The notes beneath the pieces were generated by a model. It was not told where the DNA came from and made no database searches. It was given only the letters and a program-made list of their open reading frames with translations. A program made the translations under genes and the position numbers. This document shows positions 43,832 to 52,175 of a stretch of 64,000 nt of DNA, piece after piece. Position 1 is the first letter of the stretch; every line of letters begins with the position of its first letter. The stretch spans positions 2,118,001-2,182,000 of the forward strand of contig NZ_CP061813.1 of assembly GCF_014784055.1 (NCBI RefSeq), read 5' to 3'. The stretch is from Polaribacter haliotis. Lineage in GTDB: Bacteria; Bacteroidota; Bacteroidia; Flavobacteriales; Flavobacteriaceae.

Positions 43832-44458
43832 ATGGCTCTTTACAAAACATTAACGGTTAACAAAACAACTAAAGTCCTGATTTGGAAGATTGAGGAATCT
43901 ATTCCTAGCTTAAAAGAAGGAATCTCCCTTTCTGAAAATAGTACAACTCGTTTGAATTCAATGAAATCGGAACTACATCAAAAAGGTTTTTTAAGCATAA
44001 GACATTTATTAAAAAAAGTAGGGTATACAGATTTCGACTTAATTTATGATGAATTTGGAAAACCACATTTAAAAGACGGGAAATTTATTTCCATTACACA
44101 TTCCTTTACGTTTACTGCAATTATTGTTTCTGATGATTTACATGTTGGTATTGACATTGAAAAACAACGTGATAAAATTTTAAAAATCGCGCATAAATTC
44201 ACGCCAATTGAAGAGTATAATACGATTGCCAATGTAGATGCTAAAATTAGCAAACTAACCATTGTTTGGGGTGCAAAAGAGAGCTTGTATAAAATCTACG
44301 GAAAGAAAAAACTTTTATTTCTGCATCATATTTATATTGAAGATTTTAAATTTGAGGATAAAAAAACCACTGGTGATATTCGTTTTGATGGTGAACAATC
44401 TTCTTATAATATTGAGTTCTTAGAGTTTGAAGGGTTTACTTGTGTTTATGCATGTTAA
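43832..44458 (+). CDS. 4'-phosphopantetheinyl transferase superfamily protein
   Basis: A 208-residue Sfp/HetI-like enzyme that loads the phosphopantetheine arm from CoA onto a carrier protein. The metal-binding motif G-I-D-I-E-K-Q-R is near residue 109 and V-W-G-A-K-E-S-L-Y-K near 148. The S-I-T-H-S motif (I-S-I-T-H-S-F) precedes them. No carrier protein, NRPS or PKS gene is near, so the target is open (fatty-acid ACP or a secondary pathway). The GGGP synthase gene follows on the same strand. Confidence 0.88.
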   Translation: MALYKTLTVNKTTKVLIWKIEESIPSLKEGISLSENSTTRLNSMKSELHQKGFLSIRHLLKKVGYTDFDLIYDEFGKPHLKDGKFISITHSFTFTAIIVSDDLHVGIDIEKQRDKILKIAHKFTPIEEYNTIANVDAKISKLTIVWGAKESLYKIYGKKKLLFLHHIYIEDFKFEDKKTTGDIRFDGEQSSYNIEFLEFEGFTCVYAC

Positions 44459-44512
44459 AATAAGTAACAAAGTTAAAAGTGACAAAGTAGCAAAGTTTGT
44501 ATTTTCGCAATC

Positions 44513-45235
44513 GTGAATATCTACCAAAACATCTTACAAGCAAAAAAAGAAGGCAAAAAATTATTGGCTGTTTTAATTGATCCTGAAAAAATAGAACTCC
44601 AAAATATTCCTTCTTTTTTTGAAAAAGTACACCAATCTATGGCAACTCATATTTTTGTGGGTGGAAGTACAGATGTTAATAATGAAACTGAAGCTGTTGT
44701 TTCTGCTATAAAAAAAGCTACAAAATTACCTATAATTTTATTTCCTGGTGATGTTTCTCAAATAACCAATAAAGCAGATGGAATTCTGTTTTTAAGCTTG
44801 CTTTCTGGAAGAAATCCTGAATATTTAATTGAACAACAAATAAAAAGTGTTCCGTTTTTAAAAAAAACAGACTTAGAAATTATTCCAACAGGCTACATTT
44901 TAATTGATGGAAAAAAAGAAACTGCCACGCAAAAAGTTAGCAACACAAAACCAATTCCGCAAGAAAATAAAACGCTTATTTTAAACACAGCTTTGGCTGG
45001 TGAATTTTCTGGCAAAAAACTTATTTATTTAGAAGCTGGCTCAGGAGCCACAGTTCCTGTGGACGAAAACATTATAACTCTTGTGGAGAATAATCTTTCT
45101 ATTCCTTTAATTGTTGGTGGTGGAATTCGTTCTAAAAAACAGTTAGATGCAGCTTTTAATTCAGGTGCAAATTTGGTAGTTATTGGAACTGCTTTTGAAA
45201 ATGACGAAAGCTTTTTTAATAATTTGAAAAAATAA
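44513..45235 (+). CDS. geranylgeranylglyceryl/heptaprenylglyceryl phosphate synthase
   Basis: A 240-residue TIM-barrel prenyltransferase of the GGGPS/PcrB family that joins a polyprenyl chain to sn-glycerol-1-phosphate. Evidence: L-A-V-L-I-D-P-E-K near the N-terminus, I-F-V-G-G-S-T-D, F-P-G-D, L-E-A-G-S-G-A, and I-V-G-G-G-I-R-S (phosphate loop). Start is GTG 44513; no ATG is near and it gives the family N-terminus. The family is best known for archaeal ether lipids, and members occur in Bacteroidota with uncertain physiological products. Chain length cannot be read by eye. Confidence 0.9.
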   Translation: MNIYQNILQAKKEGKKLLAVLIDPEKIELQNIPSFFEKVHQSMATHIFVGGSTDVNNETEAVVSAIKKATKLPIILFPGDVSQITNKADGILFLSLLSGRNPEYLIEQQIKSVPFLKKTDLEIIPTGYILIDGKKETATQKVSNTKPIPQENKTLILNTALAGEFSGKKLIYLEAGSGATVPVDENIITLVENNLSIPLIVGGGIRSKKQLDAAFNSGANLVVIGTAFENDESFFNNLKK

Positions 45236-45239
45236 AACT

Positions 45240-45430
45240 CGCTTGTCATTCCTGCGAAGGCAGGAATCCAAACCAACTTTTTAAATACGAAAAAATTAAT
45301 TATTGAAAGAAGTATTTGTTTAAATGGATTATTAATAGCTTATTTATTTACTAATTATGGATTCCAGTTGGAGTTTATCTTGAGCGAAGTCGAAAGGCAG
45401 GAATAACAAAACTTGCAAGGATGACAAAAT
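45240..45430. repeat. intergenic mosaic of short dispersed repeats
   Basis: TGTCATTCCTGCGAAGGCAG followed by GAATCC (the repeat whose other strand reads I-P-A-F-A-G-M-T), then from 45357 ATGGATTCCAGTTGGAG and TTGAGCGAAGTCGAAAGGCA. No gene is seen here. The pieces resemble repeats widespread in flavobacterial intergenic DNA. Confidence 0.7.
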
Positions 45431-45502
45431 GCAAAAAAACAAATTCTATCTAACCTTAGAATAACAAATTGACTAAATTTACAGCTTCAAAATAAAATCC
45501 TA

Positions 45503-46135
45503 ATGTCAGAAATTTTTGATTTCTTTTTTTCTCAATATAAAGAATACGCAACCATAGATATTGTTCTCGAAATTATTGCCGTAATTTTTGGTTTTTTATC
45601 TGTTTGGTTTTCGAAACAAAATAAAATTTGGGTGTTTCCAACAGGAATGATTAGCACCGTAATTTTTGTGTATCTTTTATTAAAATGGGAACTTTTAGGA
45701 GATATGATGATAAATGCATATTATTTTATAATGAGTGTTTATGGTTGGTATATTTGGACGCGTAAAGTCGATGAAACTCAAGTAACTCCTATTTCTGGGA
45801 CAACTTCTAAAGAGAAAAAAACAGCATTTTTAATATTTTTAGCAACCTTAGTTTTCGTTTATATTGTGTATAATTATTTTAATAAATGGACAAGTTGGGT
45901 TGCTTATGTAGATACCATTACCACTGGAATTTTCTTTGTAGGTATGTGGTTAATGGCAAAAAGAAAAGTAGAAAACTGGCTTTTTTGGATTGTTGGAGAC
46001 CTAATTTCTGTACCTTTATATTTGTATAAAGGATTCACTTTTACAAGTTTTCAATATTTTGGATTTACTTTTATTGCCATTTTTGGTTATTTAGCATGGA
46101 AAAAGAGCTTACACAAAACCCAATTAACATCGTAA
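45503..46135 (+). CDS. pnuC: PnuC-family vitamin transporter (nicotinamide riboside or thiamine)
   Basis: A 210-residue inner-membrane protein with about seven helices. The family region W-L-F-W-I-V-G-D-L-I-S-V-P-L-Y-L-Y-K-G lies near residue 163, and Y-G-W-Y-I-W near 85. PnuC members are facilitators that rely on phosphorylation inside the cell to trap the substrate. The next gene, overlapping by 40 bases, encodes a kinase-like ATPase, which fits. Substrate: nicotinamide riboside is the default, but a TPP riboswitch with a TonB receptor 1.3 kb downstream raises thiamine (PnuT) as an equal choice. Confidence 0.87.
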   Translation: MSEIFDFFFSQYKEYATIDIVLEIIAVIFGFLSVWFSKQNKIWVFPTGMISTVIFVYLLLKWELLGDMMINAYYFIMSVYGWYIWTRKVDETQVTPISGTTSKEKKTAFLIFLATLVFVYIVYNYFNKWTSWVAYVDTITTGIFFVGMWLMAKRKVENWLFWIVGDLISVPLYLYKGFTFTSFQYFGFTFIAIFGYLAWKKSLHKTQLTS

Positions 46136-46755
46136 AAGTTGTTTTATTTGGTCCAGAATCTTCTGGAAAAACAACACTTTCTCGACATTTAGCAAGACAC
46201 TACAATACTGTTTGGGCGCCTGAATTTGCACGCGAATATTTACAAAATAAATGGAACAACGAACGTAAAACTTGCGAAAAAGACGATTTATTACCTATTG
46301 CAATCGGACAAATGGAATTAGAGAATTCCTTGGCTAAAAAAGCAGATAAAATTCTTATTTGTGATACAGATCTATTGGAAACAAAAGTATATTCTGAAGA
46401 ATTTTATGGTGGTTTTGTGGACGACAAATTAAACGAAGCTGCAAATAAAAATGAATACGATTTGTATTTACTAACTTATATAGATACGCCTTGGGAAGAA
46501 GACGATTTACGTGACAGACCAGAACAACGTTTAGAAATGTTTAATGCTTTTGAGAACGCTCTAAAAACTCATAACAAAAATTATATTTTATTAAAAGGTG
46601 ACAAAGAAACTCGTTTAAAAAATGCCACAAAAGCCATTGATAAAATTCTGAAAGAAAAGAAAAATTTACACTCTTTTTCTGATACTTTGCAAGATTTAGA
46701 TATGCATTTTTTACATCAAAATTCGGAGGGTTTTGGGAACTCTTATGAATATTAA
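46096..46755 (+). CDS. NadR-like AAA_28 family nucleoside/vitamin kinase
   Basis: A 219-residue P-loop protein. Walker A is F-G-P-E-S-S-G-K-T-T near residue 18. A-P-E-F-A-R-E-Y near 40 and I-C-D-T-D-L-L-E near 95 (Walker B-like) match the ribosylnicotinamide-kinase domain of NadR; D-D-L-R-D-R-P-E-Q-R is the lid region. There is no nucleotidyltransferase domain and no HTH. It overlaps pnuC, so it most likely phosphorylates what PnuC imports. Thiamine as substrate is possible from context; unproven. Confidence 0.83.
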   Translation: MEKELTQNPINIVKVVLFGPESSGKTTLSRHLARHYNTVWAPEFAREYLQNKWNNERKTCEKDDLLPIAIGQMELENSLAKKADKILICDTDLLETKVYSEEFYGGFVDDKLNEAANKNEYDLYLLTYIDTPWEEDDLRDRPEQRLEMFNAFENALKTHNKNYILLKGDKETRLKNATKAIDKILKEKKNLHSFSDTLQDLDMHFLHQNSEGFGNSYEY

Positions 46756-46836
46756 AATAGAAAAGAGAAACAAAAGGTAAGAATAAAGAAACTCATCTAT
46801 TTTCTTTTTTGTTTATTCTTGTTTCTAACAATAAAA

Positions 46837-47241
46837 ATGAACACAGAAAACATCATAAAAGAATTAAATTTTAAGGCCATTAGAAGTTCTGGTGCTGGTG
46901 GGCAACATGTAAATAAAACATCGTCTAAAATTGAACTGACTTTCGATTTAGAAAACTCGTTATCACTTTCTGATAGAGAAAAAGAACTTTTGAAAACGAA
47001 ACTTTCTTCGAAATTAACCAAAGAAAATTCGCTTATTCTGTTTTGTGAGGAAACGCGTTCTCAACACAGAAACAAAGAAATTGCTATTAAACGTTTTTTA
47101 GAATTGATAAAATTGAATTTAATTCGTCCTAAAAAAAGAAGAAAAACAAAACCAAGCAGAGCTTCTGTTAAAAAAGGTATTGAAAAAAATAAAAGAACTT
47201 CTCTTAAAAAAGCACTTAGAAAAAAACCCAAGTTAGATTAA
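46837..47241 (+). CDS. arfB: peptidyl-tRNA hydrolase ArfB (YaeJ-like)
   Basis: A 134-residue release-factor-like rescue protein that frees peptides from stalled ribosomes. The catalytic motif is in S-G-A-G-G-Q-H-V-N-K (GGQ). The C-terminus after residue 95 is strongly basic (R-P-K-K-R-R-K-T-K, K-K-A-L-R-K-K-P), the tail that enters the mRNA channel. The start is ATG 46837, with an in-frame TTG 18 bases earlier rejected. No codon-recognition domain. It is 81 bases after the kinase gene. Confidence 0.9.
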   Translation: MNTENIIKELNFKAIRSSGAGGQHVNKTSSKIELTFDLENSLSLSDREKELLKTKLSSKLTKENSLILFCEETRSQHRNKEIAIKRFLELIKLNLIRPKKRRKTKPSRASVKKGIEKNKRTSLKKALRKKPKLD

Positions 47242-47264
47242 AGCTAAAAGTTTGCAAGTACACT

Positions 47265-47352
47265 TAGCCCTGATTGAACGGTTTGTTTGAGCTCTTTTTA
47301 TCTCTTTTTTTAAAGAGATAAAAAAGCGAGTAGTGAAAGCAGGAAATAGCTT
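47265..47352 (+). repeat. dispersed structured repeat, copy B
   Basis: TAGCCCTGATTGAACGG, TTTGTTTGAGCTC, the hairpin TATCTCTTT/AAAGAGATA, then AAAAGCGAGTAGTGAAAGCA. It starts 24 bases after the arfB stop. Same arms as copies A and C. Confidence 0.88.
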
Positions 47353-47411
47353 CTAAAAAATAAATCACTTTTTAGTTTCACATTAAATTTTTCCAACTTA
47401 ATTTTGCGGCG

Positions 47412-47592
47412 TTCTCATAAAGGGGTGCTAATTTTAGTTGGCAGTTTTTTACTATTCAGTAGGCAGTTAAACTGCAAACTGCATACTAATGACTGGATAC
47501 TGGAAAAGGCTGAGATCATACCCAAAGAACCTAGAACAGGTAATGCTGTTTAGGGAGGCGATAATCGCCATTTGTACAACATGTTATGAGAA
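47412..47592 (+). promoter_or_regulatory. TPP (THI-box) riboswitch with insertions
   Basis: Core motifs are in order: GGGGTGC (47422-47428), GGCTGAGA (47508-), ACCC, GAACCTAGAACAGGTAATGC, and TAGGGA (47551-47556). P1 arms TTCTCATAA (47412-47420) and TTATGAGAA (47584-47592) pair perfectly. The variable P3 arm holds about 70 nt of CAGT/ACTG-rich repeat. A 27-nt insert (GGCGATAATCGCC and TTGTACAA palindromes) separates the core from the P1 3' strand. A long hairpin (47588-47653) follows as the possible expression platform. It should repress the downstream TonB receptor when TPP is plentiful. Confidence 0.88.
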
Positions 47593-47723
47593 GGTGAATA
47601 TGAAGTAATCTTTAATTTTGAAGAGATTACCAATTCGAAACCTTCTAATAATGACAAATTTTAATTATTCAATATTAATCGCAAGAATAATTACCTCTTT
47701 TTATTCGTTTTAAATTTTTTAAA

Positions 47724-50033
47724 ATGAAAAAAATATCCATTTTTTTATTCTTGTTTGCAAGTATACTTGCAAACGCCCAATCGTTTACATTTTCAGGAAA
47801 AATTGTCGACGAAAACAAAAAACCGTTATTTGGTGCAACCATTTTAGTGAAAGAAACTAAAAAAGGAACTGCAACAGATTTCGACGGAAATTTTAGTCTT
47901 AAACTCCCAAAAGGTGTTTATACTTTGCAAGCTTCTTTTATTGGTTACAAAACCATTTCAGAGAAAATAACCATCTCGAAAAACGAAGAATATGTAATTC
48001 AGCTGAACCCAGATGCTACACAATTAGGAGAAATTTTGGTTTCTGCAGTTCGTGTAAATGCAGATGTGCCTGTTACTTTTTCGAACTTGTCGAAGAAAGA
48101 AATTGCGAAACGTAATTTAGGGCAAGACATTCCTATTTTAATGAATTATTTGCCAAACGTAGTTTCGTCTAGTGATGCTGGTGCTGGAGTTGGTTACACA
48201 TACATGAGCGTTCGTGGTTCTAATGGCGAGCGAATTAATGTAACTGTAAATGGAATTCCTTATAACGATGCAGAAAGTCATGGTAGTTTTTGGGTGAATT
48301 TAGGCGATTTTGCTTCTTCTACTCAGAATTTGCAATTGCAACGTGGAGTTGGAACTTCTACAAACGGTTCTGGTGCTTTTGGTGCGAGTTTAAATATTTT
48401 AACGGATGCAGTTTCAGAGGAAGCTTTTGGAGAAATTTCGAACTCTTTTGGTTCTTTTGCAACCAGAAAACATACCGTAAAATTTAGCACTGGTAAGCTA
48501 AATAACAACATAGAAATTGCAGGACGTTTGTCTAATATTTATTCGGATGGTTATGTAGACAGAGCTTTTTCTGATTTAAAATCGTACTATTTACAAGGAA
48601 GTTATTCTGATGAAAATACGTTGATAAAAGCCATTACTTTTGGTGGAAAAGAAAGAACGTATCAATCTTGGTTTGGTTTAACGAAACAACAATTGGAGGA
48701 AGATAGAAGACAAAACCCATATACTTACGAAAATGAAGTTGATAATTACGAACAAAATCATTATCAATTGCATTGGAATGAGAAAATTAACGAAAATTGG
48801 TCGACAAATTTAGGGCTGAATTATACCAAAGGTTCAGGATATTTCGAGCAGTTTAAAGAAGATGAAGATGTATCTGATTTTGGCGGAATTGTAGAAGCTA
48901 CAAATGGAAATGGCGAAACCGATTTAATTGTAAGACGTTGGTTAGATAACGATTTTCATGTAATAAACTTTAGCACAAATTATAAAGCAGAAGGCATAAA
49001 TTTTGTTTCAGGAATATCGTATTCCAAATATGATGGAGATCATTTTGGTGAAGTAATTTGGGCAAAACAATTTGGTACAAATGCCAATATTAGAGATCGT
49101 TATTATTTTTCTGATGCACAAAAAACAGACTTTTCTGCTTTTGCAAAAGCAACTTTCGATGTTAGTGAAAAATTAGGTGTTTACGTGGATTTACAAGGAC
49201 GTTTTGTAAATTATAAAACCAAAGGAATTACTTCGGATATTGTGCCTATTGATGTGGATGCCAATTTTAATTTCTTTAACCCGAAGTTTGGTTTTACTTA
49301 CGAAATTAACAACGATAACAATTTATACGCTTCTTTTGCAGTGGCAAATAGAGAACCAAATAGAAACGATTTCGAAAACGGAGTTACTACTCCAGAGACT
49401 TTACACGATTACGAATTGGGTTGGCGTTTTAAAAAGGAAACTGTAAAATTAAACACCAATATTTATTATATGAACTATAAAAATCAGTTGGTATTAACAG
49501 GTGCTTTGGATGATGTTGGTGCTCCAATTAGAGCAACTTCTGGAAACAGTTACAGATTAGGTTTAGAAATAGATGCAGATATTACACTTTCAGATCAATT
49601 TTCTGTTCGTCCAAATGTGGCATTTAGTAGCAATAAAAATCAAGATTTTTTTATTGAAGAAAATGGAGCTCCTAAAAGTTTAGGAGATACTAATTTATCT
49701 TATTCACCAGATATTGTTTTTGGTAATGTTCTTACTTACAAACCTTTAAACAATATAGAGATTTCTTTATTTTCTAAATATGTTGGCGAACAATTTTTAA
49801 ATAATATTGGAGATACAGATTCTAAATTAGAAAGTTATTTAACAAGTGATTTGAATTTGGTCTATCAGATAAAACCAAATAAAGTTTTTAAATCAATTAT
49901 TTTTACTGGATTGGTAAACAACATTTTCAATAAAGAATATGTAGCTAATGCGATTGATTATGGTGGTGGATATATTTATTATTACCCACAAGCCACAAGA
50001 AATTTCTTAGTTGGAGTTACTTTAAAATTCTAA
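47724..50033 (+). CDS. TonB-dependent receptor under TPP riboswitch control (probable thiamine uptake)
   Basis: A 769-residue outer-membrane receptor. Signal peptide ends A-N-A-Q; residues 25-110 are the carboxypeptidase-regulatory domain (G-A-T-I-L-V-K-E, A-S-F-I-G-Y-K). The plug begins near 115 with M-S-V-R-G-S-N-G-E-R-I-N and G-S-G-A-F-G-A-S-L-N-I; the barrel ends F-L-V-G-V-T-L-K-F. The only reading of ligand is the riboswitch in its leader, which favours thiamine or thiamine phosphates. It stands alone between the riboswitch and an inverted-repeat element. Confidence 0.88.
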   Translation: MKKISIFLFLFASILANAQSFTFSGKIVDENKKPLFGATILVKETKKGTATDFDGNFSLKLPKGVYTLQASFIGYKTISEKITISKNEEYVIQLNPDATQLGEILVSAVRVNADVPVTFSNLSKKEIAKRNLGQDIPILMNYLPNVVSSSDAGAGVGYTYMSVRGSNGERINVTVNGIPYNDAESHGSFWVNLGDFASSTQNLQLQRGVGTSTNGSGAFGASLNILTDAVSEEAFGEISNSFGSFATRKHTVKFSTGKLNNNIEIAGRLSNIYSDGYVDRAFSDLKSYYLQGSYSDENTLIKAITFGGKERTYQSWFGLTKQQLEEDRRQNPYTYENEVDNYEQNHYQLHWNEKINENWSTNLGLNYTKGSGYFEQFKEDEDVSDFGGIVEATNGNGETDLIVRRWLDNDFHVINFSTNYKAEGINFVSGISYSKYDGDHFGEVIWAKQFGTNANIRDRYYFSDAQKTDFSAFAKATFDVSEKLGVYVDLQGRFVNYKTKGITSDIVPIDVDANFNFFNPKFGFTYEINNDNNLYASFAVANREPNRNDFENGVTTPETLHDYELGWRFKKETVKLNTNIYYMNYKNQLVLTGALDDVGAPIRATSGNSYRLGLEIDADITLSDQFSVRPNVAFSSNKNQDFFIEENGAPKSLGDTNLSYSPDIVFGNVLTYKPLNNIEISLFSKYVGEQFLNNIGDTDSKLESYLTSDLNLVYQIKPNKVFKSIIFTGLVNNIFNKEYVANAIDYGGGYIYYYPQATRNFLVGVTLKF

Positions 50034-50042
50034 GAAATACAT

Positions 50043-50167
50043 AAAAGAGGTTATCTGAAAAATAACAAATCATTTTAAATAAAGTCGAAAAATCTATATT
50101 TTAAAAAAATAAGATTTCTCCATTACAGTCGAAATGACATTTCAATATTTTTCAGACAACCTCTTTT
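50043..50167. repeat. 125-base inverted-repeat element enclosing a dispersed repeat
   Basis: Arms of 21 bases (AAAAGAGGTTATCTGAAAAAT and its complement with one mismatch) at 50043-50063 and 50147-50167. Inside, at 50111-50139, is the AGATTTCTCC..GTCGAAATGACA repeat. It begins 10 bases after the receptor stop and covers the araC-type stop codon, so it may also terminate both genes. Confidence 0.85.
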
Positions 50168-51017
50168 ACTTTTTATAATATTCGCTTGGTCTTTTTCCGT
50201 ATTTATTTTTGAATATTTTACTAAAATGGCTCACATCTACAAAGCCAGTTTTTGCCGCAATTTGGGTAATGTTTAAATTACTTTCCTTTAAAAGTCTTTC
50301 CGCCAATTTTAATTTCGATTTTATAATGTAATCTTTTATCGAAATTCCTGTCTGTTTTTTTACATAAATACTAATGTAATTTGCAGACATATTAAAGGTA
50401 TCTGCCAACGCTTTAGTTTTCATTTTATCAGCATCAAAAAGATGCAATCTTATGTATCCTAAAATGTTTTCAATTTTTTCTTTTTCAGATAAAATAGGGT
50501 TAGATAAATAATCTACATTAGAAATTAAATTTCTAGAAATAATTAATAAAAGCGCACCAAAGAGTTCTAAAATAATATTTCTACTGCGTAAATTAGGGTT
50601 TTCTAATTCCGTTTTAATCATTTTATACAAATACAATAATTGCTTTTTATCTTCTTTATAGGCATTTATACTTTTATCTGAAATTGAAGAATTAAAAATT
50701 ATTTCTTCCACTTGTGCCTTTAAATCTTTATCTGTATTAAAACTTGTGTTTTCTAAAAAAAGTTGTTCTGTAAATTTTAAAATTCCAAATTTAGAAGGTT
50801 CTTCCACCAGAAATTCATGTTCGTCTTTAGGTGTTAAAAAGAAAACATCTCCTTTTTCGTAAGTAACATCACTATCGTTAAACACATGCTTTCCCTTTCC
50901 TTTTAAGATAAAGGTAAGTTCAAAAAAATTGTGTTTGTGCTTTGGATATCCCCAAGTTTTTTCAGCTTCAAACTCAACAATATCAATAGATTTTAAAATT
51001 GTAAATCTTTTAATCAC
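50166..51017 (-). CDS. AraC family transcriptional regulator
   Basis: A 283-residue regulator. The N-terminal cupin-like sensor (about 10-90) reads K-H-K-H-N-F-F-E-L-T-F-I-L and G-D-V-F-F-L-T-P. The C-terminal AraC domain (about 185-283) has two HTH units: L-A-D-T-F-N-M-S-A-N-Y-I-S-I-Y-V-K and I-T-Q-I-A-A-K-T-G-F-V-D-V-S-H-F-S-K. It is divergent from the deacetylase, cupin and alkene reductase genes, with 103 bases between the starts, so it probably controls them. Effector unknown. Confidence 0.93.
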   Translation of the reverse strand: MIKRFTILKSIDIVEFEAEKTWGYPKHKHNFFELTFILKGKGKHVFNDSDVTYEKGDVFFLTPKDEHEFLVEEPSKFGILKFTEQLFLENTSFNTDKDLKAQVEEIIFNSSISDKSINAYKEDKKQLLYLYKMIKTELENPNLRSRNIILELFGALLLIISRNLISNVDYLSNPILSEKEKIENILGYIRLHLFDADKMKTKALADTFNMSANYISIYVKKQTGISIKDYIIKSKLKLAERLLKESNLNITQIAAKTGFVDVSHFSKIFKNKYGKRPSEYYKK

Positions 51018-51120
51018 ACTTTAATGGTTTTGTACAAATATACAATGTATTTATACAACACCCTTTGTGTTCTTCTACTCTAATTTTGTACTGTAATTAT
51101 AAAGGAAAGAAATTTAAAAA

Positions 51121-52077
51121 ATGAAAACATTATACAAAACAATAGCTGCTATTATACTCATAACATTTTCTGCTTGTGATGCTAAAAAAGAATTAAGTAA
51201 TCAAATTAAGAACGGAAAAAGCTATTGGCCAAATGGAGCGCAATTGGTTATTTCAGTATCTATGCAATTCGAAACTGGTGGACAACCAGAAGGTGCAGAA
51301 AGTCCTTTTTCTGGAAATCCATTACCATTGGGAAACGTAGATATGCCAGCAGAAAGTTGGTTTCGTTATGGAGCAAAAGAAGGAGTTTACAGAATGTTAA
51401 ACCTTTGGAAAAAACACGACATTCATGTTACTTCACATGTCGTTGGTGAAGCTGCCATAAAATATCCAGATGTTGCAAAAGCCATTGCAAATGGTGGTCA
51501 TGAAATTGCTGCACATGGTATTGCTTGGAAAGATCAATGGAATTTAAGTTATAAAGACGAACTAGATTTCATCAAAAAAGGAATTGACACAGTAGAAGCA
51601 ATCACAGGCCAAAGAGGTCGTGGTTATAATGCAAATTGGTTGCGAAGAGGTGTAAATACATTAAAAGTTTTGCAGGAATTAGATTTTCTATATCATATAG
51701 ACGATTTAAGTAGAGACGAGCCTTTCGTGACAAAAGTTAGAGGCAAAAACTTTGTGGTAATGCCTTACACTTTAAGAAATAACGACATTGTAAATATCGA
51801 AGGAAAAAATTGGAGTCCAGACCAACATTTAGCACAATTAAAAATGGAATTTGATCAATTATACAAAGAAGGCGCAACAAAAAGACGCATGATGTCTATA
51901 AGTATGCACGATAGAATTGGTGGAGCTCCAGCAGTTGTAAATGCAGTAGATCAATTTATAAAATACGCAAAAGAGCACACAGGAGTTGTGTTTATGCGTA
52001 AAGATGAAATTGCAAATATGGTAAAAGACGACCCAAATACGCCTGAAGATAATTCTGAATTCAAGTTTAATAATTAG
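51121..52077 (+). CDS. polysaccharide deacetylase/PuuE-like lipoprotein
   Basis: A 318-residue NodB-fold (CE4-type) hydrolase. The lipobox F-S-A-C puts the lipid Cys at residue 19. The core reads H-V-T-S-H-V-V-G-E-A (about 100), G-G-H-E-I-A-A-H-G-I-A-W (about 127, metal His pair) and S-I-S-M-H-D-R (about 263). The H-E-I-A-A-H-G block is closer to PuuE-like allantoinase/deacetylases than to chitin deacetylases. Substrate unknown. First gene of the set opposite the AraC-type gene; a lipid anchor is unusual for PuuE-like proteins. Confidence 0.85.
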   Translation: MKTLYKTIAAIILITFSACDAKKELSNQIKNGKSYWPNGAQLVISVSMQFETGGQPEGAESPFSGNPLPLGNVDMPAESWFRYGAKEGVYRMLNLWKKHDIHVTSHVVGEAAIKYPDVAKAIANGGHEIAAHGIAWKDQWNLSYKDELDFIKKGIDTVEAITGQRGRGYNANWLRRGVNTLKVLQELDFLYHIDDLSRDEPFVTKVRGKNFVVMPYTLRNNDIVNIEGKNWSPDQHLAQLKMEFDQLYKEGATKRRMMSISMHDRIGGAPAVVNAVDQFIKYAKEHTGVVFMRKDEIANMVKDDPNTPEDNSEFKFNN

Positions 52078-52160
52078 AAGCCAGGAACCTGCTTTCGCTA
52101 CTCAATCTTTTTGCAGAAATAGCAAAAAGGATTTCAGACAAACCGCTCAATCAGGGCTAA
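52078..52160 (-). repeat. dispersed structured repeat, copy C (reverse orientation)
   Basis: On the minus strand: TAGCCCTGATTGAGCGG, TTTGTCTGAAATCC, the hairpin CTTTTTGC/GCAAAAAG, then GAGTAGCGAAAGCAGG. It fills nearly the whole gap between the deacetylase and cupin genes. Confidence 0.86.
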
Positions 52161-52175
52161 AAATCAGGAATAATA

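Noticed and set aside
45025..45276. 83-codon minus-strand frame starting M-V-W-I-P-A-F-A-G-M-T
   Set aside because: This peptide comes from a well-known intergenic repeat read in one frame, and the rest lies antisense to the GGGP synthase gene.
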